A stretch of 64,000 nucleotides of DNA from Oncomelania hupensis (Eukaryota; Mollusca; Gastropoda; Littorinimorpha; Pomatiopsidae). The stretch lies in assembly GCA_036898135.1 (NCBI GenBank), contig CM072522.1, forward strand, positions 765,689 through 829,688. Reading direction: 5' to 3'. A model generated the notes under the pieces. That model ran no database searches, was not told the DNA's origin, and saw nothing but the letters and a program-made list of their open reading frames with translations. The translations under genes were made by a program, and so were the position numbers. Of this stretch, positions 46,338-58,372 are shown piece after piece (the first letter of the stretch is position 1; each line of letters opens with the position of its first letter).

Positions 46338-47325
46338 GGATACCAGTGCAGTCCTCCATAACAGCGTCATCGGGAACTGGTTCAGAACAACAATCGGTGT
46401 GCGTCAAGGATGCCTACTCTCTCCAACACTCTTCAACATCTTCCTAGAGCGCATCATGTCAGATGGCCTTGCAGATCACGAAGGTACAGTCAGCATAGGG
46501 AGTAGAGCAATCTCCAATCTTCGTTTTGCGGATGACATTGATGGATTGGCTGGAGAGGAACAAGAACTTGAACAGCTGGTACAGAGGCTTGACACCACCT
46601 CCAGAGCTTATGGAATGGAAATAAGTGCAGAGAAGACCAAAATGATTACCAACAACACTAATGGCATCAACACGGACATCAAAGTCCAAGGCCAATCCCT
46701 CAACACAGTGCATAGCTTCAAATATTTAGGAGCCATTGTATCAGACAATGGGTCCCGACAGGAAGTCCTCGCCAGGAGCGCACAAACAACTGCTGCCCTG
46801 ACACGGTTGAAGCCCATTTGGAAAGACAGGACCATCAGTCTACATTCCAAAGTAATGCTACGCTCCCTTGTAATCTCCATCTTCTTATATGCTTGCGAAG
46901 CATGGACCCTCACAGCATATCTACAACGAAGAATACAAAGCATGGAGATGAGGTGCTACAGAAGACTTCTGGGCATTTCCTATACCCAACACATCACCAA
47001 CGACGAACGACAGACCATCACACAAGCCATTGGACAACACGATGATCTGCTCACAGTGGTGAAGAAACGGAAACTCCGATGGTATGGCCACGTCACCAGA
47101 TCATCAGGCCTTGCAAAGACCATTCTGCAAGGCACAGTGCAAGGAGGTAGAAGAAGAGGGAGACCTAAAAAGAGGTGGGAGGATAACATTCGAGAATGGA
47201 CTGGTTTGACACTGAGCGAAGCCATCAGGGCCATCAGAGAAAGATGGAGTATGCTGGTTAAACGATCATCTGTGGTGCCCCTACGACCTCCGAGTTACGG
47301 GACAGGATAGGATAGGATAGGAGCA
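46338..47325 (+). pseudogene. RTE-like LINE copy f, uninterrupted C-terminal RT ORF
   Basis: A 332-codon ORF (its first ~9 codons come from flanking DNA) covers [20 protein letters not shown], the catalytic FADDIDGLAG, the thumb region, [17 protein letters not shown] and [20 protein letters not shown]. It ends just before PSYGTG and the GGACAGGATAGGATAGG tail. It is 5' truncated, so it lacks endonuclease and the RT N-terminus. The open frame suggests a fairly recent insertion. Confidence 0.9.
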
Positions 47326-47339
47326 GGAGTACCCACACT

Positions 47340-47560
47340 TTTTCAGCATGCGATCTACTTATAAAATGACCAAGCCAAAATGATCTACCTACCATAAAAA
47401 TACAAAACATATAGATAATAGGCTGACGTCAATTTTTTTAATGCTTCGCGATCTACTCACAGTACCTTCCCGATCGACCGTTCGATCGCGATCGACGCAT
47501 TGCGCACCCGTGTTCTAGAGCATACACATGCCGGAACCTTCTTACAGTTCTTTGCTAAGG
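47340..47560. repeat. Possible non-autonomous DNA element with ATCGCGATCGA palindromes
   Basis: Contains GCGATCTACT near both sides and GATCGACCGTTCGATCGCGATCG. Possible weak inverted ends (CAGGAGTACCCACA / GTGCGCACCCGTG). The class cannot be settled. Confidence 0.35.
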
Positions 47561-47781
47561 TCAGACAGATACAAATTAATTACCTGAATTAGTCTCCTTT
47601 GGTATAATTTATCCTAAGAATGTTTTCTTTTATTTATTTATAAATTTTATGTTCAATACAGATTGTCATTCTTCTTATACAAACACGTTATTATATGTCA
47701 AATGAAATATGTGCACTCCATGCCCAATTGGACGCCCCGGCGTCCAAATAGGCAGGGGCGTCCAAGTAGACCTGCACATAC

Positions 47782-47990
47782 CTGTCCATCGTGCCCCGCG
47801 TAATCGCCCAGGCGGCACTTCGATCCGGACAGCATTCATGGGGAGAAGGGTCAAGACCAGGGTATGTGGGGTTGCCGCCTTCTCAACGAACTACAGCCAA
47901 GAAAACAAAGTTTACTTAATATCATGACGACTGCTAGGTGCACTGGTTACAGTTAAGCACACACACACACACACACACACACACCCACAC

Positions 47991-48021
<31 letters not shown>

Positions 48022-48524
48022 ACTAATTAACAGACGCACACCACAACAAATGTAAATTTAATCGGGAAACTGTGTGTAGTTTGTGAAAAACTAGAGAGAA
48101 AAAAACAACTTTACTCACAATCAAACTGCTCCAAAGACCTTGATAGGATTCCTTTCGTCCTGCCGTTTGCTGCAAAATGTGCAGTAACCCCTTCGGCACG
48201 CTTTTCCTGAATGATGAAATTAGTTTTAGCGATCTCTATACTAAATCAATACCCTCACCCTCATCTCCTTTAGCACAGTCACTCAAAACACAAGTAGGCT
48301 ATGTTTCGGGAACATGCAAATAATACCCACAACAATCAGATCTAAACTTGTCAAATATGTAAACACATGCTTCTTTTTCAATATAGCCTATTTCTTCCAC
48401 ACATGTGACCAGATTGAAAACAAAAGCATTACGTCACTAGAGCATCTCTGACATGGGACAGGTGCAGTAAAACACGCAAAAATACTAACCCTTCCTTTGC
48501 AAATGCCGTCTTGATGTCTTCCAT
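47782..48524 (-). CDS. Candidate three-exon gene start, product unrecognised
   Basis: Three segments join in phase on the minus strand: 48524-48490 (ATG in ACAAAGATGG, MEDIKTAFAKEG, donor gttagt), 48206-48119 (acceptor cattcag, KSVPKGLLHILQQT and on, donor gtgagt) and 47890-47782 (acceptor ggctgtag, FVEKAATPHTLVLTLLPMNA and on, donor gtatgtg). The 77 codons are stop-free, and the third segment is open in only this frame. No family was recognised and no later exon was found; the LINE copy f lies downstream. It could be a noncoding transcript or chance. Confidence 0.33.
47957..48023 (+). repeat. (CA)n with central poly-C
   Basis: CACACA tract, then about 17 C, then CACACA again. Confidence 0.97.
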
Positions 48525-48844
48525 CTTTGTTCTATGTAGTGTGGGATTGTTGGCATCAAAATTGCATCTGTGAAGTTTTCTTCACACGACGCACTAATAG
48601 GGATATATTCTCTGACGCTGCTTCTTGACGTGATATGGGTAGTTTTCTACACAATAAAAGACGAGGAAGGGATGGGGAGGAGGTGAGCAGCTAAGGAGTG
48701 TGGGGCTGGGGGCATGCGGTGTGATGGTGGTGATCTGAATCAGAAAAGAAGGAATAATGGTGGTGATGGGAGGCGAGATCAGACATTTTTAAGGAAGAGA
48801 TGAGTTTTTAAGTTGGACTTGAAAGTGGCTATGTTCGGGGAACT

Positions 48845-48847
<3 letters not shown>

Positions 48848-48934
<87 letters not shown>
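48848..48934 (+). repeat. (AG)n microsatellite
   Basis: About 43 uninterrupted AG units. Confidence 0.99.
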
Positions 48935-48937
<3 letters not shown>

Positions 48938-49544
48938 CAAGTTGAAGAACCAAGCACTGAGAAGGATTGACAAACTGCAGAGGAGAGTTTGTAGCGGGGT
49001 ATTTGTAGCATGGGGATGTCAGAGGAAGAACGAAGATTACTAGATTGCTTGTAAAAGTGAATAAAATGTACTTGTGTGTTCCTTGTATCATTCCTGGGGC
49101 ATTGATTTAACTTGAGCGAGATATTCCAAGAAACAAGGAATTGACAGGTAAAAATGTGACACTCTGCGACCGGTATAGTCTGTGGTGTAGCGAAAATACA
49201 GGGATTATGTTTACCGATGTTTTCTATTTATTTCAGGTATTTTTAAAGTCCTCTGACACATTTTTAAAACTAACTTCAGACGTACGTAATTGTTTATCTG
49301 CAAGAGTTGTGCAAATATTGCATTTTAATCAAAAACTTCCAAAATCTATAGAAACTATTCAGCACTGGGAACCACTTCGTTTTGTAATATTTGGCAGTAA
49401 AAAAAAATTATGTTATGATAGTTGTTAGAATATGACGGAGAGAAAAATAGGCGGCATTTTTTGACAGAATATAGTGGGTCTCTGTATTTTGGTAATATTA
49501 TATTTTAATGTATTGTGTGATTCCTTAATTCATTTTACACATGT

Positions 49545-49649
<105 letters not shown>

Positions 49650-49761
49650 CTTTATTTATAACTCCCTTTGTCTGTGCAGATACCTAAAAAACACATGCAC
49701 AAAATGCATCCCAAAAAGTACTTTTAGAAAAACTGCACACATGAATTTCATTCACTCTCAT

Positions 49762-49763
<2 letters not shown>

Positions 49764-49845
<82 letters not shown>

Positions 49846-49900
49846 AAATCCAACGTTAATAGAAATAAAACAAGTTTACTTCAAGATAACACATTAAAAG

Positions 49901-49962
<62 letters not shown>

Positions 49963-49968
49963 CATTAA

Positions 49969-50030
<62 letters not shown>

Positions 50031-50088
50031 AAATCCAACGTTAATATAAATAAAACAAGTTTACTTCAAGATAACACATTAAAAGTTT
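49764..50088 (+). repeat. Duplicated (ATT)n plus 62-bp unit
   Basis: (ATT)n at 49764-49840, then a 62-bp spacer (AGTTTAAATCCAACGTTAAT ... TTAAAAGTTT), then (ATT)n at 49903-50025, then the same spacer again (50026-50087). The whole block is a tandem duplication, located about 240 bp upstream of the ADAM10 start codon. Confidence 0.95.
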
Positions 50089-50089
50089 A

Positions 50090-50327
50090 TTCACAGCTTT
50101 GAAATCCATCTAACCTTTTTACCCGGATGTATTTATTTTTGCTCGCACTGCCGCGCATGCGTGCTGCGGGTAAGATGTGGAATGGAAAACACTGAATGAT
50201 GTGGGAAATGTCTTGCCGAACTGGCAGGTCTTCCTTTGGCAGAAATAATTAACCGATATCTTCGTCTTTAGTGATAATTAATACATCGGCTCTTCCACTT
50301 GTTTGAGTAAATAAGTGAAGAAGAAAA
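50090..50327 (+). promoter_or_regulatory. Probable ADAM10 promoter/5' UTR
   Basis: Contains an NRF1-like CGCGCATGCGTGC at 50152-50164 in a locally CpG-richer stretch after the ATT repeats. No TATA box was seen. The 5' UTR start is unknown. Confidence 0.45.
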
Positions 50328-50394
50328 ATGTGGCTGAAAGTGGGCTTCCCGATGATTCAGTGTCTCTATTTTTGTCTTCTGCTATGGTTTTCAG
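50328..50394 (+). CDS. ADAM10: ADAM10 coding exon 1 (signal peptide)
   Basis: 22 codons with a strongly hydrophobic centre plus one base, donor CAG|gtttgt. Confidence 0.8.
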
Positions 50395-53153
50395 GTTTGT
50401 CTCGATTTACCAGTCATCTGTTTGATTTGTGAATGCCTTTGAATTAGTTTTTTAAACATCCGATCTAGAATGGACCGTTGTGATTTGAAATTGATGACAG
50501 AGTTCTTTTTATAGTTAGTTTATTACTGCCTTTACTCGATGGATTGTCGTTGCGATTATAATTGTTTTGACCCACTTTCAGACAAAGCGGGTTTAGCAGA
50601 CAATTCGTCTGCTACAAATTTGCTTGACCTCAGATGAACCCGATTCGGTCTGGCTTTCACATTTCGGATTCATCAGTTTATGATCCATGGAAGTTGAAAC
50701 ATAAAAGTTGAATCATAAAAATTAAGGGAATTTTTACCACAGGTTTTTCACAGAACTAATCGATTATTCATATTAATTAAACTTGCTAAGCAAGTGGCTG
50801 CCACATTAATGAAATACATTATTATTATATATGCTGTAATTATTATTATTAGCCTACAATTTACTGGCTAGGTTACACAATTTACTGGTACTTGTACATC
50901 TGGTATAATGATTATGATTATATAAATACGTTTTTCAGGGCATTTTTCATTATGCTTTATGCTCTCATTTAGTAGGAAATTACTTGTTAAATGGCTGCGT
51001 TACATAGTTCTAACTTTGTTTTGACAAAATGACTTGATATCCGCATTGGGAGATAAGGTTCCTCTAAATGTATGCAGTTTATGTAGTTTTGTAGAGAGTG
51101 TTCAAGACAGTACTAAAGAAGATATACTAAATGAGAGCTAAAAGACTTAAAAAGACAGTCAGTACCCCATGATTTTAGGAAAATTAGGTAATCGATGCAA
51201 ACGTGTCAGCAGACATTTGATTCACAACCTAGTCTGAATGGAGGCTGACATTTGGAAGGTAAAATGCGGACAGAGAGAGAAAGATGGCAAAACTTGTTGA
51301 TAGCTGTTGGTATCACAGCCTACCCTACAAGTAACATGACCTTGATGCTCCAGCTGCAAAGTGCTCCTTGCTTTTTCAGAAGAGTGTGTAATTTTAAACT
51401 GTGATCTGTTTCTTTTTGTTTTCTCCAATTCCCTTGATTTCATTAAATTTTTTTGGATTTAAATCATTTTTAATTAGCACTTTTCCAGGTCAAGAGATGC
51501 TCAAGGCCCTGGCTGATACAGGATCTAACTTAAGCCGCCTGTGATGCCCACTTGTATTTTTTGGGCACATAGGCACATAGTCTGACACCCAGATAACTGA
51601 GCACAATCCTGCATCACCAGATGCTTGCTGGATGTGTTTTTGTAACCAGCACTCACCCGCCTATGACATGAGCTTCAGGATCTTTAAAGTTCGTGCGATG
51701 GAATGGCTGCGTTCACAGACTAGACTGCAGTTTAATCTCTAGTCTGAAAGAGTAGAGACGCAGTGCAATGTTTTTGTTTGTTTGTTAATGTTGTTATTTT
51801 TTTAGTTTGTTTTTTGTATTAATATTTTCCCTGCTTCCAGGCCGTCAACCGGCTTTGAACCACTGCCCGTTCAGGCTGCAATGTTATCTCTTGACACTCA
51901 GTGCTTTAATTGTTTTGCCTTTGAGTACAGCACCAAGCCAACTGTGTCTCAGGATCATGTTATTTTTGTTTCAACACTCCAGACCGTTAACTGGTTTTTG
52001 TAGCACTACATGTACAACCTGCAATGTTTTCGCTTAAAAAGTCAATACTTCAGTTGTTTTTTGTGATGGTTTGCAGAGCAAGCAAAACTGTCGGACTACA
52101 TCCTGGACTTTCAGCCTCTAGCCTATGACTCCCTAGATCTCCATACTAAACACGACCGTGTGAGACGCTCTGTTGATTCACAATTGCACTTGCAGTTTGA
52201 CGCATATGGCAGGTAATTTGCTGTGTTTTATAATTATTTATTTATTTTTTTTTTTTTTTGTAAGACCGATGTCGTTTTTTTAAAAAAACCACTTTTACAC
52301 TATATATATTTTTTTCTTTCTTTACGCTAGATTTTTTGGTTCTTTTTTGTTGTTATGAGTTTGGGGTCATAAAAAAAAACAAAAAAAAACGAAGCAACTT
52401 TTACAATAGATAGTATGACCATAAAGCATAGGATGTTAAAGTCAAAACCTTAAATAGGATAATCCTAATAGCATTGGGTCCTATAAACCCGTCATACAGC
52501 TAGTCCCTAATTAACAATTCAGAACTAAATGAAAAAATTTACCTAAAATTAATGTGAAACTAACTAAGACTATTTAACTCAAGCCGCCTGTGTATCCTTT
52601 GGGTGCATAGCCTGATGTCAAGACAACTGAGTACAATCCTGAGTGACCAGCTATGGGGGAAGAGACCTAGTGCTTGTGGGTGTTTTCTTGTAGCTGGCAC
52701 TCATCCATCTAGGACATGAGCGTCATACAAAATAATTAAATCTAAAATTAATTGAAGTGGAAGTTCTCCGATACACAACAATTTTGCAAGCTGTTGCCAA
52801 AAGGAAGGCCAAATCATTTGCTAAGGCTAAGAGACATCATAAGGGACTTCCAGTACAATGTCACAGATAGCAGTAGGCACTGACCTTGTTGGCCTGCTTA
52901 GTTAATAAAGCGATGTGTTGAAGCTTATGAAGACAGTGTATGTGTGTATACTGCACTAATGATTTATTTATTAGGATTCGATTTCCTTTCTGTCTTCTAA
53001 TAGCGATCTCACTGCCTTTACACCACATGTTTGAGTGATAGATGTGTGTTTGTGTGAGTGGGTGAAACATTTGAGCATATATGCTGGTACAGATCGCCAT
53101 GCTTTGAGCCTGATTGTTGATTTGGGAAAAAGTGTGCATATACTTATAACATC

Positions 53154-53222
<69 letters not shown>

Positions 53223-53637
53223 CCATTGTCATCTCCATCTTCCTATATGCTTGAGAAACATGGACCCTCTGAGCAGACCTACATCGAAGAATATAAAGCA
53301 TAGAGATGAGGTGCTACAGAAGACTTCTGGGCATTTCCTATACCCAGCACATCACCAGCGACGAAGTCCGACAGACCATCACACAAGCCATTGGACAACA
53401 CAATGACATGCTCACAGTGGTGAAGAAATGGAAACTCTGGTGGTATGGCCATCCTGCAAGGCACGGTGCAATGAGGCAGAAGAAGAGGCAGACAGAAAAA
53501 GAGGACAACATTTGGGTATGGACTGGCTTGACACTGAGTGAAGCCATGAGGATTGCTGAGGACAGAGAAAGATGGAGTACGCTGGTTAAATGATCATCTG
53601 TGGTGCCCCAAGAGTTAAAGTTACCTGATAGGATAGG

Positions 53638-53694
<57 letters not shown>

Positions 53695-53916
53695 GTATTT
53701 CCAGATAATATCTGTCAGTCCGTTGTTTATTTAATGTTAATTTTATTTATGCTCAATTTCAAGTTTCTAAACGTTCTGTATTCGCTTGTTGCAGGAATTT
53801 CCGGCTGCGGTTAAAGAGGGACAACTCTATATTTTCCTCGGACCACAGGATGAAAGAGAGTGATGGGTCTTTGTCACCCGTCGACACATCCTTTATATAC
53901 TCCGGACATGTAGAAG
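50328..53916 (+). CDS. ADAM10: ADAM10/Kuzbanian metalloprotease, first three coding exons
   Basis: ADAM10 is a membrane-anchored zinc protease that sheds Notch, cadherins and other ectodomains. Exons 50328-50394, 52077-52212 and 53795-53916 join in phase. Residues 1-22 form a hydrophobic signal peptide (MWLKVGFPMIQCLYFCLLLW). The prodomain follows: LSDYILDFQPLAYDSLDLHT, KHDRVRRS (a basic RxRR site where human ADAM10 has KHQRAKR), QFDAYGRNFRLRLKRDNSIF, DTSFIYSGHVEG (human [33 protein letters not shown]). Metalloprotease, disintegrin and transmembrane parts are not in the remaining 10 kb, so intron 3 exceeds 10 kb. The start is supported by the signal peptide and a purine-rich AAGAAAAATG context. 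Identity is confident; exon 1 linkage rests on phase and signal-peptide fit. Confidence 0.9.
51460..51760 (-). mobile_element. tRNA-derived SINE family A, headless copy
   Basis: Shares AGCACTTTTCCAGGTCAAGAG, GGCTGATACAGGATCTAACTT, AGGATCTTTAAAG and CACAGACTAGAC with the copies at 11600 and 35280. A shorter copy is at 52570-52730. In ADAM10 intron 1/2. Confidence 0.65.
52077..52212 (+). CDS. ADAM10: ADAM10 coding exon 2
   Basis: Acceptor gtttgcag. Encodes QAKLSDYILDFQPL through LQFDAYG plus AG, donor gtaatt. Confidence 0.93.
52570..52730 (-). mobile_element. SINE family A fragment
   Basis: TTTAACTCAAGCCGCCTGTG, CAACTGAGTACAATCCTGAG and TCTAGGACATGAGCGTCA match the internal part of family A. 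ADAM10 intron 2. Confidence 0.6.
52975..53154 (+). mobile_element. SINE family C, 5'-truncated, with (ATT)n tail
   Basis: Inverted relative to 61096-61328: CTAATAGCGATCTC-CTGCCTTTACACCAC, GGTACAGATCGCC-TGCTTTGAGCCT, GATTTGGGAAA. It ends directly in (ATT)n at 53154. Confidence 0.75.
53154..53694 (+). repeat. (ATT)n split by a LINE fragment
   Basis: (ATT)n at 53154-53222 and again at 53639-53694, with RTE-like copy g exactly between them. Confidence 0.95.
53222..53640 (+). pseudogene. RTE-like LINE 3' fragment (copy g)
   Basis: Begins at the CATTGTCATCTCCATCTTCC point, continues through [20 protein letters not shown] with deletions, and ends GATAGGATAGGATT. It is flanked by ATT repeats on both sides, inside ADAM10 intron 2. 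Confidence 0.88.
53795..53916 (+). CDS. ADAM10: ADAM10 coding exon 3
   Basis: Acceptor cttgttgcag. Encodes NFRLRLKRDNSIFSSD through SFIYSGHVE plus G, donor gtcagt. The following intron runs to the window edge. Confidence 0.93.
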
Positions 53917-54029
53917 GTCAGTCTTAACATACCTGTCCGCCTGTACAATTTTTTCGTTGTTTTCTTTATCTCCATGACTTTGTACCTCAAAATATTATTC
54001 TGGTAATGGAAATCTGAAAGTGTCGTTCA

Positions 54030-56709
54030 TTAACCGTTAGCATGCTACTGGCGGTATATACTGCCAAGCCCTCTCTCTCATCATTTTCTGCCACCGGCAT
54101 ATTTCGCCATCATATACCTAAGATACTATAAACTCTCCCTTCGCAACTATGGTTAAGCACGTCTGGGCATTCTCACAACTTCACTTTCCTGTTTGCAAAA
54201 TAATGGCGGCTGAATCTTTCAGTGCATGTATTGGAGTTTTGGGAAATGCATGTGTTGAAGGGTTGGGGTAAGAACCCTCATGGGTTTGGGTGCGTAGAGT
54301 GGCAGGTGAGATGGGGAAGGATGGAGATGAAGATGGAAGTAAAGAAAACCACACGGAACAAGGCAATGTCGGTATGTTGCAATGGTTCGCTATTGATTTA
54401 AACCAAATCCTCCAAATAAAGAAAACCTCTGAAACAATCATATAATACAATGGTATAAGCTAAATGAAATTAATTAAAACATTTGAATAGTTACAATACT
54501 ACAATTGCATATGCAAACGTAAGGGTATGCATGTTGTCATTATAAATAACTAACAAAACTATCACTAAACATATGTTTGTACAAAATATAAACTACTCTT
54601 CAATCAAACCGACTAAATAATACTAGCAATCACCAATAGATAACATGACGACCAATAAGGTAATAAGAATAACTTTATTAATAATCCAGAAATTAATACT
54701 TTGACTTTGAGCCACCATTATAATACATAATTCCATACGTCATCGCTTATATCGAAATGATATGATAATCTCGAAATATAAATAATGTGATTTCAGACAA
54801 TATAAAAGGGAACCTAAATTATCATGAACAAAAATAACCGAGTAATCAAAGTAGATATATTTAAAGTAACGCTATACATAATAGTGAATGAATTTTCACT
54901 GGCACATTCATATGGCTCAACAATCTTTACTAAAAATGGTAAAACTATTCTTAGCAAATAATATATTAATTTTTAGAAATACATTATCAATACTACAAAA
55001 TAACTGATAATATTATACAAAATGAATTGCTTACCTCGTCAGTGAGATGAGAGATTCAGAAAGTATTTCCAAAACACAAAACGGTTGCACAAACTATGAG
55101 CTTAGCAAAAGTATGTCATTTCCCTACAAAATACCATGAAAGAGTCATAAAATACTAGTGAACGCATTTCAAATATGCATCAAATTGCACAGACCGAAAT
55201 CAAGTGAAACTAACAACAAAGGAAATAACTCAATAAAATAATATTTTCTTTACCATACATGGCTGGCATGCAGCTTTATGGGCAACAATGAAAGTGTACA
55301 TCAGCCCTAAAATTATTGAAGTCATCAAAAGCCTGTATGATAAGGCTACCAGTGCAGTCCTCCATAACAGCATCACTGGGAACTGGTTCAGAACAACAAT
55401 TGGTGTGCGTCAAGGATGCCTACTCTCTCCAACACTCTTCAACATCTTCCTAGAGCACATCATGTCAGATGCCCTTGCAGATCACGAAGGCACAGTCAGC
55501 ATAGGGGGTAGAGCAATCTCCAATCTTCGTTTTGCGGATGACATTGATGGATTGGCTGGAGAGGAACAAGAACTTGAACAGCTGGTACAGAGGCTTGACA
55601 CCACCTCCAGAGCTTATGGAATGGAAATAAGTGCAGAGAAGACCAAAATGATGACCAACAACACCAATGGCATCAACACTGACATCAAAGTCCAAGGCCA
55701 ATCCCTCAACACAGTGCATAGCTTCAAATATTTATGGGTTCTGACAGAAAGTCCTCTCCAGGGTCACACAAACAACTGCTGCCCTGACAAGTTTGAAGCC
55801 CTTTGGAAAGACAGGACCATCAGTCTACATTCCAAAGTAAGACTGCTGCGCTCCCTTGTCATCTCCATCTTCCTATATGCTTGCGAAGCATGGACCCTCA
55901 CAGCAGATCTACAACGAAGAATACAAAGCATGGAGATGAAGTGCTACAGAAGACTTCTGGGCATTTCCTATACCCAACACATCACCAATGACGAAGTCCG
56001 ACAGACCATCACACAAGCCATTGGACAACACGATGACCTGCTCATAGTGGTGAAGAAACGGAAACTCCGATGGGATGGCCACGTCACCAGATCATCAGGT
56101 CTTGCAAAGACCATTCTGCAAGGCACAGTGCAAGGAGGTAGAAGAAGAGGGAGACCGAAAAAGAGGTTGGAGGACAACATTCGAGAATGGACTGGTTGGA
56201 CGCTGAGCGAAGCCATCAGGGCTGCTGAGGACAGAGAAAGATGAAGTATGCTGGTTAAACGATCATCTGTGGTGCCCCTTTGACTTCCGAGTTACTGGAC
56301 AGGATAGGATAGGATAGGACTATACATGATTACGTTCCATTATAAAACTAATCATTTTATCATTCAATACTCTTGTCTATCTCCTATTATTCGTCATACA
56401 TTAACACATACTTACAAACGTACATAAATGCATAAAACATGACTCTGCCACACATGTGGCCATGAATGGCTACAAGACTTTTTTCTTTATCATTTTATTT
56501 TTTCACACAAGTTGTATTCAACATTAGACAAATATGATCATAGGAAATGATATACAATCCACCCACCACAAAATGTATTGAAGATAGGACTTTATTTGGC
56601 TGAGCAATAGGGCATCAAGTGAAACGAGTCATGCAAGAACTATGAGTCATTAGAAAAAGCCAATGGCAGGGGACAAAATGTGCAGAAAAGTTGGCATGCT
56701 AAAGGTTAA
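54030..56709. mobile_element. TTAA-ended DNA element (~1.6 kb) containing a LINE insertion
   Basis: TTAACCGTTAGCATGC at 54030-54045 and GCATGCTAAAGGTTAA at 56694-56709 are inverted repeats with one mismatch, beginning with TTAA like the MITE at 2717. The interior is A/T rich without a transposase. LINE copy h (55263-56320) lies inside. It is in ADAM10 intron 3. Confidence 0.6.
55263..56320 (+). pseudogene. RTE-like LINE copy h, nearly open RT C-terminal ORF
   Basis: A 318-codon ORF from WHAALWATM-like sequence through [50 protein letters not shown] and KKRKLRWDGHVTRSSG to LSEAIRAAEDRER, then GGACAGGATAGGATAGG. A small deletion replaces the usual [12 protein letters not shown] segment (near 55735). 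5' truncated. Confidence 0.9.
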
Positions 56710-56869
56710 AAAATGTACAAAGTACAAATAAAAACCAGATGGAAGAATGCAGCTATATTGGTACAAGTGCACCTACTAAAGGCTTTGAGGGAGATAATGA
56801 TTAAGGGTTTTGTGCTTATACTTTACTGTTCAAGTCATGATTTCTGCTCCGAAAAAACCGAGTCAAACG

Positions 56870-56965
56870 TTTTTATTTAGTCCTATAAAGAGCTGCTCAA
56901 GGTACTGGCTGAAAACAGGTACCAGCTTGATGCTGACCACCAAACGCCCCAGACAATTGAGATTA
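56870..56965 (-). mobile_element. SINE family A short fragment
   Basis: AGCTGCTCAAGGTACTGGCTG and CCAGACAATTGAG resemble the 3' part of family A. Weak. Confidence 0.4.
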
Positions 56966-57291
56966 TTTATCAGTGTGTCCTTTTGAGATCGTAACTTGGG
57001 AAATGAAAAAAAAAATGTTTACAATCTTTTTCAGGTTTCCAAAGTAGCTGGCATAGCTGTAGTTAACAGAATGGCTGGAGGTTTAGTCCACACTAGACAA
57101 ATGCCCCCACCCACCCTACCTCCCTTCCTCCCTTCCTCCGTCTCCGTCTCTTTCTCTCCCTCTCCCTCCTTTTTGCTGCCTTTCACGTACCCAACGCTGA
57201 ACACGGCTTTTTATGGATGATTTTATTACCCAAAACAGTGCCGTAAAACTGAAACATGAAAAATATCACACACACAGAACATTTATTATTA

Positions 57292-57299
<8 letters not shown>

Positions 57300-57326
<27 letters not shown>

Positions 57327-57632
57327 TTAGTTTATTATCCCTTTCTATCGGGAAACTCTGGGCCGCCTCCCCCGGGGAAGGCGTAGTCGCAGCCAGTGGC
57401 ACGCCCAAACCCTACCTACCTAACATTATTTTTGACATTTTTGCTGGGGGAGCAAACCGGAGTACCCGGAGAAAACCCCCGAGACGTTGCCCGAGTCGAA
57501 AGTAAATAATATTCGGAGAAACATAACGCCCAGATGCAGGATCGATCGCACACCTGTCAGGCGCCATTGGTTTCTGGCTTGTGGACAAGGCAAGTTAGTC
57601 CCGCCTTAGCCCACTTGGCCACAACGCTCGCT
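57300..57632 (-). mobile_element. tRNA-derived SINE family B (copy 2), with poly-A tail
   Basis: On the minus strand: head GCGTTGTGGCCAAGTGGGCT, core GGGTTTTCTCCGGGTACTCC, end TTTCCCGATAGAAAGGGATA, followed by about 24 A (seen as T at 57298-57322). Collinear with 38195-38495. Confidence 0.8.
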
Positions 57633-57964
57633 GAATAAAAGATTAGGTAAGAGGAAAAGATTACGGTAATTTTCACAGTGATTAATTTAAATATTAATAT
57701 GAAGTGTAATTTTACACACACAGTCACCACAGCAAAATAAATAACGAATTGTAATTTATATGACAATGATAATTTACAACACTAAATAACTGTAAGACAA
57801 GGTGTACATTACTGGCATCAAGTATCTATCCACAAACATAAAAATTGAGCTTAGCTCACTTAGTAAAATAATTTATTTTAAGACCAAAATATTTACTCGT
57901 CATTATTATTACCTCTTTGGCCTACGTACATGTTGAATAAACAGCAAAGGGGATGATAATAATA

Positions 57965-58372
57965 TAAAAAATAATACTGGATGCTATATACGCGTCTTTC
58001 CCCAAATCAATCGGGCTCAAAGCGCGGAGATCTGTACCAACATACACACTCATCTGTCTCATCCACCCTCACACACACACAACAAATACACATCTATCAC
58101 TCAAACAGGTGGTGTTAAGGCAGGGAGATCGCTATTAGAGAAGACAGAAAGAAAATCAAATTATTTTTTTGTTGAAATTTATATATTGACTGCGTCCTGT
58201 ACCATTATTGAAGGGAGGGAGGAAACTGGAATGCCAGGAGAAAACCCTCGGTGACCTCAATAGTCTCGTACCTAAGTCACATACGTTCACCCCTTGCGGG
58301 AATTGAACCCGCGACCTTCGGCATAGGAAACCGGCGACTAATCCACTGCGCCACGAGGCCAACTTCACACTG
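57965..58372 (-). mobile_element. tRNA-derived SINE family C, full-length copy
   Basis: Minus-strand head GCCTCGTGGCGCAGTGGATTAG (A box) and GCGGGTTCAATTCCCGC (B box) near 58300-58365, core GGGTTTTCTCCTGGCATTCC, then TCAATAATGGTACAGGACGC and the 3' part TTTGAGCCCGATTGATTTGG ending in ATT-like repeats at 57950. Truncated relatives: 61096-61328 and 52975-53154. Confidence 0.78.
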
